A stretch of 64,000 nucleotides of DNA, taken from contig NZ_JACIJE010000010.1 in assembly GCF_014199195.1 (NCBI RefSeq), forward strand, positions 1 to 64,000, read 5' to 3'. This document shows positions 49,231 through 58,328 of the stretch, one piece after another. Position numbers and translations under genes: made by a program. The notes under the pieces are model-generated. The model was not told the DNA's origin. It did no database searches and saw nothing but the letters and a program-made list of their open reading frames with translations. The stretch is from Neoroseomonas alkaliterrae (lineage in GTDB: Bacteria > Pseudomonadota > Alphaproteobacteria > Acetobacterales > Acetobacteraceae). Position 1 is the stretch's first letter. The number at the start of each line of letters is the position of its first letter.

Positions 49231-50605
49231 CCCGATCCCCGTCCCCGCGCAGCGCCCCTTCGCCGAGCCGCAGCCCGACGCGCGCATAGGCGTCGCGGAT
49301 CCGTTCCTGATAGCGTTCCGGCGCGAAGAGGGAAGCCTGTTTCGGGCCAAGATCGGCGAGGCGTCCGCGCAGGTCGGCGTCGGCGTCGAGCGCCCGGATC
49401 GCCTCCACCATGGCCCGGACATCATAGGGGTCCACCTTCAGCGCGGCATCGCCGACGACCTCGGGCATGGAGGAGGTGTTGGAGGTCATCACCGGCGTGC
49501 CGAGCAGCATCGCCTCCAGCGCCGGCAGGCCGAAGCCTTCATAGAGGGAGGGGAAGAGCACCGCCTTGGCGCCGCGGATCAGGCTGACCAGCAGGGGGAA
49601 CGGGGCATAGTCCACATGGCGCACGCGGAAGCGCGTCTCGGTCACGCCGTCGCGCGTCAGCAGGTAGCGGACATGGTCATTGCCGAAGAGCAGGCGCAGT
49701 TCCTGCTCCGACTTCCAGGCCTGCTTGCCGACCAGCACCAGAGGATCCTGCACGCCGGAACCGAGATAGGCCTCGAGGAGCCGGCCGACATTCTTCTTCG
49801 GCTCGATCGCGCCGAAGAACAGGAAGTAGCCCTTGTAGGGCAGGCCGAAGGTGCCTTCGAGCTCCGCGCGCACATCGGCGACGGGCTTGTTCGCGTAGCG
49901 CGCCGGAATCTCGACCGCCTGGTAGGTGTTGCTCACCTGCTCCGAGGGCACGCCGAGCAGGTTCACGATGTCCCGCTTCGAGGCCTCGCTGACCGTGATG
50001 ATGTGGTCCGCCCGGCGCCCGATCAGGCGCGCAAGGCGGAAGTAGCTGCGCTTGTTGTCGAGCGTCGTGTAGGGCAGCCGCAGTGGCACGAGGTCGTGGA
50101 TCGTGTAGACGTTGCGCGCCCCGCGCGCGAAGAGCGCGAGCGGGTAGGTCCAGTGCATCAGATCCGGCGGGCGGCGGAACTGCACCGCGAGCCTCGTGCG
50201 ATAGAGGCGGAAATGCACGCGCTGCGCCTCGAACAGGCCGCGGACGTTCCAGATATGGTCGAAATGCGGCAGGCGGCTGCGGAAGGTGTGGCGGATCACC
50301 TGGCCGGTGATGGGAACCTGCGTCGCGACCTCGCCGAAGGCCGAGCGCAATGGGCGGGTGTAGCGTCTGAGCGCCTCGGTGAAGGCGTTGCCGCTCGGCA
50401 TGCCGGGGTCGAAGAAGGCGATCTCGCGTAGCAGGGCATGGCGGCCGAGGGTCGAAGCCTTGGTGCCATAGAGCACCCCCACCTCGGCCCCGAGGTCGCG
50501 CAGAGAGAAGGAAAGGTTCCGAGCATAGGTCGCAACCCCCGTGCCCTGCTCGAGGGAGAGGTTGTAGCCGTCGATGAAGATCCGGGGCTTGCGGTCGCTG
50601 GGCAT
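49223..50605 (-). CDS. Glycosyltransferase family 4 protein
   Basis: The product is 460 residues with two Rossmann lobes. The N-lobe starts [24 protein letters not shown] (8-31, in pieces), typical of mannosyl/rhamnosyl GT4 enzymes. The C-lobe has [43 protein letters not shown] (the E-x7-E donor-binding motif) and [12 protein letters not shown]. It is cytoplasmic and uses a nucleotide-sugar donor. It is translationally linked to the TPR-glycosyltransferase downstream. No polysaccharide export genes are in the window. Confidence 0.92.
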   Translation of the reverse strand: MPSDRKPRIFIDGYNLSLEQGTGVATYARNLSFSLRDLGAEVGVLYGTKASTLGRHALLREIAFFDPGMPSGNAFTEALRRYTRPLRSAFGEVATQVPITGQVIRHTFRSRLPHFDHIWNVRGLFEAQRVHFRLYRTRLAVQFRRPPDLMHWTYPLALFARGARNVYTIHDLVPLRLPYTTLDNKRSYFRLARLIGRRADHIITVSEASKRDIVNLLGVPSEQVSNTYQAVEIPARYANKPVADVRAELEGTFGLPYKGYFLFFGAIEPKKNVGRLLEAYLGSGVQDPLVLVGKQAWKSEQELRLLFGNDHVRYLLTRDGVTETRFRVRHVDYAPFPLLVSLIRGAKAVLFPSLYEGFGLPALEAMLLGTPVMTSNTSSMPEVVGDAALKVDPYDVRAMVEAIRALDADADLRGRLADLGPKQASLFAPERYQERIRDAYARVGLRLGEGALRGDGDRDG

Positions 50606-50664
50606 GCATTCTCCGGGCGGTCGGCGCGCGGGGCTCGCGCCCCGTCACGCTGTTTCGCCGCCCC

Positions 50665-50686
50665 GCGGCGCCCAGGCAAGCGCCGC
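50665..50686 (-). terminator. Candidate terminator after the first dctM
   Basis: GCGGCGC (50665-50671) and GCGCCGC (50680-50686) form a perfect 7-bp stem just after the dctM stop on the minus strand. A second hairpin, CGGGGC-tcgc-GCCCCG (50629-50644), follows. Neither has a T-tract. Confidence 0.35.
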
Positions 50687-50691
50687 CTGCG

Positions 50692-52014
50692 TCAGTCAAG
50701 GAACTCCGGCGAGACCAGTTGCGGCAGGAACAGTGCGATCTTCGGGAAGATGATGACGAGCGCCAGGACCACGAACATCGGCAGCAGCATCACCGACACG
50801 TCCCGCATCACCTGCCCGAGCCGCATCCGCCCGACCGAGCAGGCGATCAGCAGGCACAGGCCGTAGGGCGGAGTCACGAGGCCGAAGGCGAGGCTGACGA
50901 TGCCGATCATCGCGAAATGCACGGGATCGAGGCCGGCCCCCAGGGCGATCGGCTGGAGGATGGCGCCGACGATGATGATCGAGGGGATCGCGTCCAGGAA
51001 GCAGCCCACCACCAGGAAGACGGCCGCGACGAAGAAGCCGGTCATGATCGGCCCCATGCCCCAGGCGGCGACCCCGGAAAGGATGGCCTCCGGGATCTTG
51101 TAGTAGGCGAGCAGCCACCCGAAGCAGGAGGCGGTGCCGACGCAGAACAGCGTCACCCCGGCCAGCCGCCCCGTCTCCCCGAGTGCGGCGAAGAGCCCCT
51201 TGAGGTCCATCTCGCGATAGACGAGCAGCGCCAGGAAGCCGGCATAGAGCACCGCGATGCAGGCGCTCTCGGTCGCCGTGAACCAGCCGAAGACCTTGCC
51301 CCCGATGATGAGCGCGGGCGTGGCCAGCGCAGGAAGGGCGACGAACGCCGCCGCACCGATCTCGCCGAGCCCCGCCCGCGGATAGGTGGGGTAGCGCCGC
51401 AGCTTCGAATAGGCGTGGACCGTGCCCATCTGCGCCAGCGCGATGAGCAGGCCGGGAATGATGCCGGCCAGGAACAGCGCGCCGATGGAGACCGTGAGCA
51501 CGCCGCCCCAGATGATCATCAGGATGGAGGGCGGGATGATGACCGCGAGAACCGAACTGACCGCGGTGATCGAGACGGCGAAGGAGGTGCTGTAGCCCTC
51601 CTTTTCCATCGCCGGGATGAAGATCTTGGACTGGCTTGCCGCATCCGCGGTCGAACTGCCGCTGATGCCCGCGAAGAAGAAGGAGAGCACGACATTCACC
51701 TGCGCGAGCGCGCCCGGGAAATGCCCCACCAGCGCGCGCGAGAGCCGCACGAGCCGCGTCGTGATCCCGCCGATGTTCATCAGGTTGGCGGTCAGCAGGA
51801 AGAAGGGCACCGCGAGCAGGATGAAGGAATTGTAGGCGTTGAAGGATTCCTGCATCAGCGTCATGGCGCCGAGGCGCGGCTCGAGCATCAGCACCGGCAG
51901 GCAGGCCAGGCCGAGGGCCACGGCGACCGGAACGCGCAGGAACAGCAACGTGAAGAAGGTGCCGAACAGGATCCAGGAGGCCTGCGCCGGATCGAGGACG
52001 TTGCCCCCCATCAT
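50692..52014 (-). CDS. TRAP transporter large permease (DctM-like), system 1
   Basis: The product is 440 residues with about twelve helices. TRAP-M landmarks are AVPFFLLTANLMNIGGIT, FFFAGISGSSTADAASQSKIFIPAM and IPPSILMIIWGGVLTV, then LDAIPSIIIVGAILQPI and FGLVTPPYGLCLLIAC. It is the Na+-coupled transport subunit. Start ATG at 52014 overlaps the dctQ stop (ATGA); a second ATG directly follows. Last gene of its operon. Confidence 0.93.
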   Translation of the reverse strand: MMGGNVLDPAQASWILFGTFFTLLFLRVPVAVALGLACLPVLMLEPRLGAMTLMQESFNAYNSFILLAVPFFLLTANLMNIGGITTRLVRLSRALVGHFPGALAQVNVVLSFFFAGISGSSTADAASQSKIFIPAMEKEGYSTSFAVSITAVSSVLAVIIPPSILMIIWGGVLTVSIGALFLAGIIPGLLIALAQMGTVHAYSKLRRYPTYPRAGLGEIGAAAFVALPALATPALIIGGKVFGWFTATESACIAVLYAGFLALLVYREMDLKGLFAALGETGRLAGVTLFCVGTASCFGWLLAYYKIPEAILSGVAAWGMGPIMTGFFVAAVFLVVGCFLDAIPSIIIVGAILQPIALGAGLDPVHFAMIGIVSLAFGLVTPPYGLCLLIACSVGRMRLGQVMRDVSVMLLPMFVVLALVIIFPKIALFLPQLVSPEFLD

Positions 52015-52520
52015 GGCCCATCGCCCCCGAACAGGATGCGGAGGTCGTCCACGAACTTCTCTCCGGCGAAGAGGATCCAGGTCGCACCAAGGATCGGCCA
52101 TGGCAGGTGGATCAGCCAGAGCGGCAGTTCCGCCAGTTCGCTGATGCGGAACCAGGCGAAGTCCACGAACTCGATGCCGTACCAGACGAAGGCCGCAGCG
52201 AAGGCCAGCACACAGACCCCGCTCACGAGGTCGAGCGCCGCCCGCGCGCGCCCGCGCAGATCGGGCCAGAGGTCCACGACGAAGTGGATCCCTTCGCGCA
52301 TGCCGACCATGGCGCCGATCATGATCATCCAGACCAGCAGGAAGCGCGCCATCTCCTCGGTCCAGATGTAGTGGGGCAGCAGCGGCGTGTAGCGCGAGAA
52401 GACCTGCAGGCTCACCGGAACGACGAGGATGAGCACCGAGACGGCCAGCAGGGCTGAGAGGAAGCGCGCATAGAGCGCGGCAGCCCGCCGGACCGCGCCG
52501 CGGATGGCGCTGGATGGCAT
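52011..52520 (-). CDS. TRAP transporter small permease (DctQ-like), system 1
   Basis: The product is 169 residues with four helices (~20-42, 56-76, 95-117, 135-155). The IWTEEMARFLLVWMIMIGAMVGMREGIHFVVD segment (read as WTEE...GxRxGxHF) is the TRAP-Q signature. The ATG at 52520 gives a normal N-terminus; the frame is open 40 codons further, over low-complexity sequence. Confidence 0.92.
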   Translation of the reverse strand: MPSSAIRGAVRRAAALYARFLSALLAVSVLILVVPVSLQVFSRYTPLLPHYIWTEEMARFLLVWMIMIGAMVGMREGIHFVVDLWPDLRGRARAALDLVSGVCVLAFAAAFVWYGIEFVDFAWFRISELAELPLWLIHLPWPILGATWILFAGEKFVDDLRILFGGDGP

Positions 52521-52581
52521 GCGGAACTCCAGGATCGGGAAGGAAGGGGCCGGGGGCGCAAAGCCCCCGGCCGCGCCGCGT

Positions 52582-53586
52582 TCAGGAGGAGAGCGCGTTG
52601 ATGCGGTTGTAGATCGCCTCGGCATCCACCTCGCGCGCATAGGCGACCATCACCGGGTCTACCGCACGCTTGAGCGCGGCGCGTTCGGTGAACTCGATGC
52701 GGCGCAGGCGGCCGGCGCGCTCCAGCGCCTCGAGCTTCTGCCCGTCCTCGGTGCTCTCCGCCTGGCGGCCGAAGGCGCCGGCCTCGCGGCCCGCGCGGCG
52801 GATCGCTTCCTGCAGCGGCGCGGGCAGCCGCGCGAGCGTCTGGGTCGAGAAGCAGATCGGGCGGATGGTGATCGCGTGCTGCGTCATGATGAGGTTGGGC
52901 GCGACCTCGTAGAAGCGCATCGCCTCCACGCCCGCCGCCTCGTTCTCGCCGGCCTCGATGACGTTGTTCTGGATGGCGTTGTAGACCTCGTTGTAGGCGA
53001 TGACCGAGGGCGACATGCCCGCCGCCTGGAAGGTGCGCGACCAGATCGGCGCTCCCTGCACGCGGACCTTGAGGCCGCGAAGCTCGGCCATGTTGGTCAC
53101 GCGCTTGTTGGCGAAGATGTTGCGCACCCCGCCACCGGCATAGCCGATCAGCGCCACGCGCGCGCGGCGCTCGATCTCCTGCGCCACGGGGGCGAAGAGG
53201 TCCTGGTCGAGCACCTGGTTCCAGTGCGCGAGGTCGCGGAACAGGAAGGGCGCGTCCACAAAGGGTGCCGCGCGGCTGAAGGTGGACATGTGGGCGGGCG
53301 AGACGATGCCGTAATCCACGGCGCCGCGGCCGGCCGACATGTACTCGAAATACTGCTTCTCCAGCCCGAGGCTCGAGTTCTTGTGCAGCACGAAGTTCAC
53401 CGGCCCGGCGGTGTAGTAGCGCTTCACCAGCTCCTCGAAGCGCACCAGGGCGCGGGTGAAGACGTGGTCATCGTTGAACTGCACCGCGCCGTTCAGCGTG
53501 ATCGCCTGCTGGGCGCGCGCGACATGCGGCAGCGCCAGCAGCGCCGTGCCGGCACCGACGCCGCGCACCAGGTCCCTGCGCTTCAT
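52582..53586 (-). CDS. TRAP transporter solute-binding protein (DctP-like), system 1
   Basis: The product is a 334-residue periplasmic receptor. The signal MKRRDLVRGVGAGTALLALP (1-25, ends ARAQ) has an Arg-Arg pair and may use Tat. DctP features include the LRGLKVRVQGAPIWSRTFQAAG segment (~165-187, with the carboxylate-binding Arg) and the following YNEVYNAIQNNVIEAGENE. The gene is first in the P-Q-M operon and divergent from an SDR gene. Confidence 0.93.
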   Translation of the reverse strand: MKRRDLVRGVGAGTALLALPHVARAQQAITLNGAVQFNDDHVFTRALVRFEELVKRYYTAGPVNFVLHKNSSLGLEKQYFEYMSAGRGAVDYGIVSPAHMSTFSRAAPFVDAPFLFRDLAHWNQVLDQDLFAPVAQEIERRARVALIGYAGGGVRNIFANKRVTNMAELRGLKVRVQGAPIWSRTFQAAGMSPSVIAYNEVYNAIQNNVIEAGENEAAGVEAMRFYEVAPNLIMTQHAITIRPICFSTQTLARLPAPLQEAIRRAGREAGAFGRQAESTEDGQKLEALERAGRLRRIEFTERAALKRAVDPVMVAYAREVDAEAIYNRINALSS

Positions 53587-53614
53587 GGATGTTCTCTCCC
53601 TCTCTCCCGCCGGC

Positions 53615-53675
53615 TTGGTGCGGGCGGTGATGCGCGACTATAGGGGCGGACCGGGCGGGTTGGGAACCGCCCGGT
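53615..53675 (+). promoter_or_regulatory. Promoter-like sequence and palindrome upstream of the SDR gene
   Basis: TTGGTG (53615-53620) and TATAGG (53639-53644) are 18 bases apart on the plus strand. Right after them ACCGGGCGG (53650-53658) and CCGCCCGGT (53667-53675) form a perfect 9-bp dyad that could be an operator at the transcription start. It sits between the divergent SDR and TRAP genes. Confidence 0.4.
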
Positions 53676-53738
53676 TACGCGGGCTTCCCCGCCGGCCCGC
53701 GCGGGACGAGACTGCACCGGCCATCGTGAGGAGGCGGC

Positions 53739-54482
53739 ATGAACCGGTTGGACCTGACAGGGCGCGTGGCCATCGTGACGGGCGCGGCGAGAGGCATCGG
53801 CCTCGCCATCGCGCGGCGCATCATCGAATCGGGCGGCTCCGTCGCGGTGTGGGACATGGACGGCGCGGCGGCGCAGGACTCGGCGCGCGCCCTCGGCCGC
53901 GCGAGCGCGCATGTTCTCGACCTGACCGATGAGGACGCGATCGCCCGCGCCCATGCCGAGACCCTCGCCGCCCATGGCAAGGTGGACGTGCTGGTGAACA
54001 ATGCCGGCATCACCGGCGGCAACGCGCCGTCCTGGGCGTTGCCGGTGGCGGAGTGGCGCCGCGTGGTCGAGGTCAACCTCATCGCGCCCTACCTCGTCAC
54101 CCGCGCGGTGGTTCCAGGGATGATCGCCGGGGGCTACGGCCGGATCGTCAACATCGCCTCGATCGCGGGCAAGGAGGGCAACCCGAACGCCTCGCACTAC
54201 AGCGCCTCGAAGGCGGGGCTGATCGGCTTCACCAAGTCGCTCGGCAAGGAACTGGCCAGAACCGGCGTGCTGGCCAACTGCATCACCCCCGCGGCGGCGG
54301 AGACGGACCTGTTCCGCCAGATGACGAGCGAGCAGATCGCGTGGATGCGGTCGAAGATCCCGATGGACCGCTTCGTGACGGTGGAGGAGATCGCGGCCAT
54401 GGCCTGCTGGCTGGCCTCGGAGGAATGCTCCTTCTCGACCGGGGCGGTCTTCGACATCTCCGGCGGACGCGCGGTCTACTGA
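53739..54482 (+). CDS. SDR family NAD(P)-dependent oxidoreductase (FabG/BDH-like)
   Basis: The product is 247 residues and a classical short-chain dehydrogenase. The cofactor loop is TGAARGIG (14-21) with VWDMDG after strand 2, whose Asp39 favours NAD. NNAG lies at 87-90; the catalytic Ser141, Tyr154 and Lys158 are all present (NIASIAG, YSASK). GAGGAGG lies 5 bases before the ATG. It is divergent from the TRAP operon and likely oxidises a hydroxy acid or alcohol that the transporter brings in. Its last 7 bases overlap the convergent hydrolase gene. Confidence 0.93.
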   Translation: MNRLDLTGRVAIVTGAARGIGLAIARRIIESGGSVAVWDMDGAAAQDSARALGRASAHVLDLTDEDAIARAHAETLAAHGKVDVLVNNAGITGGNAPSWALPVAEWRRVVEVNLIAPYLVTRAVVPGMIAGGYGRIVNIASIAGKEGNPNASHYSASKAGLIGFTKSLGKELARTGVLANCITPAAAETDLFRQMTSEQIAWMRSKIPMDRFVTVEEIAAMACWLASEECSFSTGAVFDISGGRAVY

Positions 54483-55729
54483 CCGCGCGCCACCTCGCCA
54501 AGGATGGGCAGCAGATACTCCGCGAAGAGCGCGGGGTTCTCCGCGAAGGGAAAATGGCCGATGCCGTTCATGCGCGTGAAGCGCGCGCCCTTGATCTTCG
54601 CGGCCGTCGCCTCCGACATCTCGGCGGTGCAGGAATAGTCGTACTCCCCGGTGAGCATGAAGAGCGGGCAGCGGCTGGTGTCTATGCGGTGCACGCGGTC
54701 GCGCGCGTCCCACTCGCCTGAATAGAAGCCGATGTCGCGGTCGAAGGTGGCATAGCCGCCCTGGGAATAGTGCCACCAGATGTCGGCCGCGCATTCGGCG
54801 GGGCTCTGCGGGGCGATCAGGCCGTGTATCCATTCCGGCACGAAGATCGCCTGGTTGATGCCCGGATCGTCGGCCCAGGCGCTGCGCCGCCCCGGGACAT
54901 GGTCGCAGGCCTCGCAGGCGATGATGGCGGAGAAGGCCTCCGGGTGGCGCAGCGCGACCTCGAGGCAGATCTCCCCCGACATGGAAGCGCCGAGCAGCAC
55001 CGGCTTGCGCAGCCCGAAGGCCTGCACCGCACCCATGATGAGCGCGACATAGCGATCGGTCGTCAGGCGCCAGGCGCCGGGGGCTTCGGCGGGCGGGGGG
55101 CTCTTGCCGTGCCAGGGCATGTCGAAGGCGGTCATGCGCCAGGCGCCGGTGATGCGCGGATCCGCCATCAGCCCGTGGAACTGGCGGCCATCGGCCCCGG
55201 CGGTGTGCAGGCAGAGGATGTCCCGCCCCTGCCCTGCCTGTTCGGCATAGATGCGCCAGTCGCGGCCATCCGCGGCGACGGTCGCGTAGCGCCCGGCGGG
55301 CTCGGGCCGGAGCGGCGCCGGGAGCGAGGGGCGCGGGAAGGCGGGCACGGGGCCCGCGCCATGCAGGACCAGCCAGCGCCCGATCTCGAGCACGCGGCGC
55401 GCGAGGTGGCAGTGCCGGATGAAGGCGCGCTCCTCGCCTTCCAGGCGGAACTCCGGCACGCGGTGGCGCATCGCGAAGATCGCATGGTGGTGGCGCGGCG
55501 GAACCGGCTCGAGGAAGCGCGACCAGATCCGAGGCGGCGCCGCGAGCGCGAAATCCGCCGAGGCGGCGGCATCGCCGAAGGCGAACTCGGCGCGTGCCTC
55601 CCCGCTCAGGATCGCGAAGCGCACCGCCGCGCCGCGCCGCCATTCCGCGAGCACCCCGTCCTGCGCCACCGCCGCCTGCCAGGCGGCGACGAAGCCCGGC
55701 CATGCCTCGCCCTGCGGCCAGCCTGCCAT
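54476..55729 (-). CDS. Alpha/beta hydrolase with an N-terminal SCP2-like domain
   Basis: The product is 417 residues. The first ~135 resemble a sterol-carrier/SCP2-type domain ([20 protein letters not shown], then RIWSRFL ... RHHHAIFAM). The hydrolase domain follows (~150-417): [15 protein letters not shown] (oxyanion area), the elbow GASMSGE with the nucleophile Ser, LTGEYDYSC (Asp) and [11 protein letters not shown] (His). The combination suggests esterase or CoA-ester/lactone cleavage on hydrophobic substrates bound by the front domain. GGAGG is 6 bases before the ATG at 55729. The SCP2 call is by pattern and moderate. Confidence 0.78.
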   Translation of the reverse strand: MAGWPQGEAWPGFVAAWQAAVAQDGVLAEWRRGAAVRFAILSGEARAEFAFGDAAASADFALAAPPRIWSRFLEPVPPRHHHAIFAMRHRVPEFRLEGEERAFIRHCHLARRVLEIGRWLVLHGAGPVPAFPRPSLPAPLRPEPAGRYATVAADGRDWRIYAEQAGQGRDILCLHTAGADGRQFHGLMADPRITGAWRMTAFDMPWHGKSPPPAEAPGAWRLTTDRYVALIMGAVQAFGLRKPVLLGASMSGEICLEVALRHPEAFSAIIACEACDHVPGRRSAWADDPGINQAIFVPEWIHGLIAPQSPAECAADIWWHYSQGGYATFDRDIGFYSGEWDARDRVHRIDTSRCPLFMLTGEYDYSCTAEMSEATAAKIKGARFTRMNGIGHFPFAENPALFAEYLLPILGEVARGQ

Positions 55730-55857
55730 CACCTTCCTCCCCTTCCGATGCGGCGGGAGGATGTCAGCCACCGTGCGGGCCGGCAACCGGCGTTGCCAGG
55801 TCGGCGCGCGCCGCGCACATTGCGCGCCACGTCGCCACACGCATCGAGGAAGCGGAC

Positions 55858-56616
55858 ATGAGCACCAGCAGCAGGATCGCCGTCGTCACCGGAGCCGGCA
55901 CGGGCGTGGGAAGGGCGGCCGCGCTCGCGCTGCTCGGCGGCGGCTGGACCGTGGTGCTGACCGGCCGCCGCAAGGAGCCGCTGGAGGAAACCATCGCGCT
56001 GGCCGGCGATGCGGCCTCGCGCGCTCTCGCCATTCCCGCCGACGTGTCCGATCCCGCCGCCGTGGACGCGCTCTTCGGCGCGGTGAAGCAGAAATTCGGC
56101 CGGCTCGACCTCCTGTTCAACAATGCCGGCCAGAACGTGCCGGGCACGCCCTTCGAGGACCTGACCTATGCCGACTGGTCACGGGTGGTGGCGGTGAACC
56201 TCACCGGCTCCTTCCTCTGCGCGCAGGCCGCCTTCCGCATCATGAAGGACCAGTCGCCGCAGGGCGGGCGCATCATCAACAACGGCTCGATCAGCGCGCA
56301 TACGCCGCGGCCCGACAGCGCGCCCTACACCGCGACCAAGCACGCCATCACGGGGCTGACCAAGTCGCTGATGCTCGATGGCCGGAAATACGACATCTGC
56401 GCGGGGCAGATCGACATCGGCAATGCGGCGACCCCGATGACGCGCCGCATGGCCCAGGGCGTCAAGCAGGCCGATGGCTCCATCGCCGTCGAGCCGACGA
56501 TGGACGTCAACCATGTCGGCCAGGCGGTCCTGCACATGGCGAACCTGCCGCTCGAATCGAACATCTTCACCCTCACCATCAAGGCGACGAAAATGCCCTT
56601 CGAGGGGCGCGGCTGA
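55858..56616 (+). CDS. SDR family oxidoreductase
   Basis: The product is 252 residues. The cofactor loop is TGAGTGVG (11-18) followed by TGRRKEP, whose Arg pair favours NADP. NNAG lies at 88-91 and the catalytic Ser144, Tyr157 and Lys161 are present (YTATK). Unlike most FabG-like SDRs it has an insert ([20 protein letters not shown]) and a C-terminus ending in [11 protein letters not shown], a recognisable subgroup of unknown substrate. It is divergent from the hydrolase gene and convergent with the acyl-CoA ligase (3-base gap). Confidence 0.92.
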   Translation: MSTSSRIAVVTGAGTGVGRAAALALLGGGWTVVLTGRRKEPLEETIALAGDAASRALAIPADVSDPAAVDALFGAVKQKFGRLDLLFNNAGQNVPGTPFEDLTYADWSRVVAVNLTGSFLCAQAAFRIMKDQSPQGGRIINNGSISAHTPRPDSAPYTATKHAITGLTKSLMLDGRKYDICAGQIDIGNAATPMTRRMAQGVKQADGSIAVEPTMDVNHVGQAVLHMANLPLESNIFTLTIKATKMPFEGRG

Positions 56617-56619
56617 GGC

Positions 56620-58182
56620 TCAGGCCTCGCCGCGTTCCACCAGCAGCCGCCTCACCTCGTTCTTCGGCACCTTGCCGTAACCCGAGCGCGGCAGCGCATC
56701 CCACAGCACGATCCGCGACGGCCACTTGTAGCGTCCGAGCCGGCCGTCGAGATGCGCCATCACCGCGGCGGGATCGAGCGTCGCGCCGGGTTCGGGCACC
56801 AGCACGGCGATGCCGGTCTCGCCCCATTTCTCGTGCGGGACGCCGACCACGCAGGCCTCGGCGACGCCGGGGAAGGTCAGCAGGACCTCCTCGATCTCGC
56901 GCGGATACACGTTCGATCCGCCCGAGATGTACATGTCCGACTGCCGCCCGGTGATGGTGAGGAACCCGCGCTCGTCGAGGTGGCCGAGATCCCCGGTGTG
57001 GAACCAGCCGCCGGCGAAGGCCTTGGCGTTCGCCTCCGGGTTCTCGAAGTAGCCGGCCATCACCGCGGGGCCCCGCACGCAGATCTCGCCCGTGGCGCCC
57101 GGCGGCAGGCGCCTGTTCTCCGCATCGAGGATCGCCACCTCGATCCCGGTGCGCGGATACCCGCAGGAGCCGATGGGCATCGTGGGATCATCCTCGATGC
57201 TGTGCCATTCGGGCGGCAGCACCGTGATGTTGCCGGTGACCTCGCCGAGCCCGAAATACTGCACGAGGCAGAAGCCGAGCTTGCGCAGCGCGTGCTTCTG
57301 GTCCTCGCGGTACATCGGCGCGCCGGCATAGATCACGTGGCGCAGCGAGGAATGGTCGTGCGCGTCCACGCTCGGGTCGCGGCACAGCGCGTTCAGGATG
57401 GTCGGCACGGTGAACATGTTGCTCACCCGGTGCTTTTCCACGAGGCGCCAGGCTTCGGGCACGTCCAGCCTCTCGCCCGGCAGCAGCACCGAGACGGCCC
57501 CGCGCGCGACCTGCGCCATGGCGTGGATGCCCGCGCCATGGGAGAGCGGCGCCACCACCAGCGAGGCGTCGCGATGCGACAGCCCCGGCATCAGGTCCGC
57601 GATGTGGTTGGTGACGACGAAGGCGAGCTGCCCGTGCGTCAGCGTGCCGCCCTTGGGACGGCCCGTGGTGCCGGAGGTGTAGAAAAGCCAGGCCGGGTGG
57701 TCACGATCCACCGCCGCCGTCTCGCCGACCGGCGCCCCCCGCCCCTCGGCAACCAGATCATCCCAGGTGGGGCTTTCCCCCTGCCCCATCGTGACCTCGA
57801 GCGAGCAGGCCGGGTTCCCCTCGCGCGCCGCCTCCCGGTGCTGGGGGAAGCCAGGATCGAACAGATGCGCGCGGCAGCCGGCATTGGCGGCGAGCCAGGC
57901 GACCTCGGGCGGGCTGAGCCGGAAATTCGTCGGCACCCAGACCGCGCCGATCAGCCAGCAGGCCCAGCAGGATTCGAAGATCGCATTGCCGTTGCGCGCG
58001 TGGACGAGGACGCGGTCGCCGCTGCCGATGCCGCGCGCCCGGAGCGTCGCGGCCGCCGCGCGCACGCGGCCGGCGATCTCGGCCCAGCTCCAGCTCCGCT
58101 CCCGCCACACCAGCCCCGGGCGCTCGGGCAGGCGGGCGGCGGTCTGCAGCAGCAGGCTCGCGAGGTTCGAGGTCGGGATCAT
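56620..58182 (-). CDS. Class I adenylate-forming acyl-CoA synthetase
   Basis: The product is 520 residues. The P-loop FYTSGTTGRPKGG lies near 173-185, the A5-type YFGLGEVTGNITVLP motif near 313, WFHTGDLGHLDERGFLTITGRQSDMYISGG near 410-440, and the catalytic Lys region RSGYGKVPKNEVR near 508-518. It activates a carboxylic acid through an acyl-AMP and transfers it to CoA. Given the TRAP and dehydrogenase neighbours the substrate may be a short or medium aliphatic or aromatic acid. It is divergent from the second TRAP operon. Confidence 0.92.
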   Translation of the reverse strand: MIPTSNLASLLLQTAARLPERPGLVWRERSWSWAEIAGRVRAAAATLRARGIGSGDRVLVHARNGNAIFESCWACWLIGAVWVPTNFRLSPPEVAWLAANAGCRAHLFDPGFPQHREAAREGNPACSLEVTMGQGESPTWDDLVAEGRGAPVGETAAVDRDHPAWLFYTSGTTGRPKGGTLTHGQLAFVVTNHIADLMPGLSHRDASLVVAPLSHGAGIHAMAQVARGAVSVLLPGERLDVPEAWRLVEKHRVSNMFTVPTILNALCRDPSVDAHDHSSLRHVIYAGAPMYREDQKHALRKLGFCLVQYFGLGEVTGNITVLPPEWHSIEDDPTMPIGSCGYPRTGIEVAILDAENRRLPPGATGEICVRGPAVMAGYFENPEANAKAFAGGWFHTGDLGHLDERGFLTITGRQSDMYISGGSNVYPREIEEVLLTFPGVAEACVVGVPHEKWGETGIAVLVPEPGATLDPAAVMAHLDGRLGRYKWPSRIVLWDALPRSGYGKVPKNEVRRLLVERGEA

Positions 58183-58228
58183 CGGCGGTTCCTCCCCCGC
58201 CCCCTCTGCCGCGCCCGTCGCAGGCGAT

Positions 58229-58246
58229 CAAGCGCCGGGGCGCTTG
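58229..58246. promoter_or_regulatory. Palindrome in the divergent acyl-CoA synthetase/TRAP control region
   Basis: CAAGCGCC-gg-GGCGCTTG (58229-58246) is a perfect 8+8 dyad in the 146-base gap between the divergent operons. A second partial copy of the arm (AAGCGCCGG) lies at about 58288. Size and place suit an operator, but no regulator gene is adjacent. Confidence 0.4.
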
Positions 58247-58328
58247 CGGTCGGGCGGCCCGCCGGGCCAGTCTTGGCCCCAAGCGCCGGGCACCGGCGCA
58301 GGGAACGACCGTCCAGGGAGACCGCCTC

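Noticed and set aside
46261-49587. 1108-codon open frame on the plus strand
   Set aside because: It is antisense to the RraA-like and glycosyltransferase genes, which have full family motifs. It is Arg/Asp/His-rich shadow sequence with no domain pattern.
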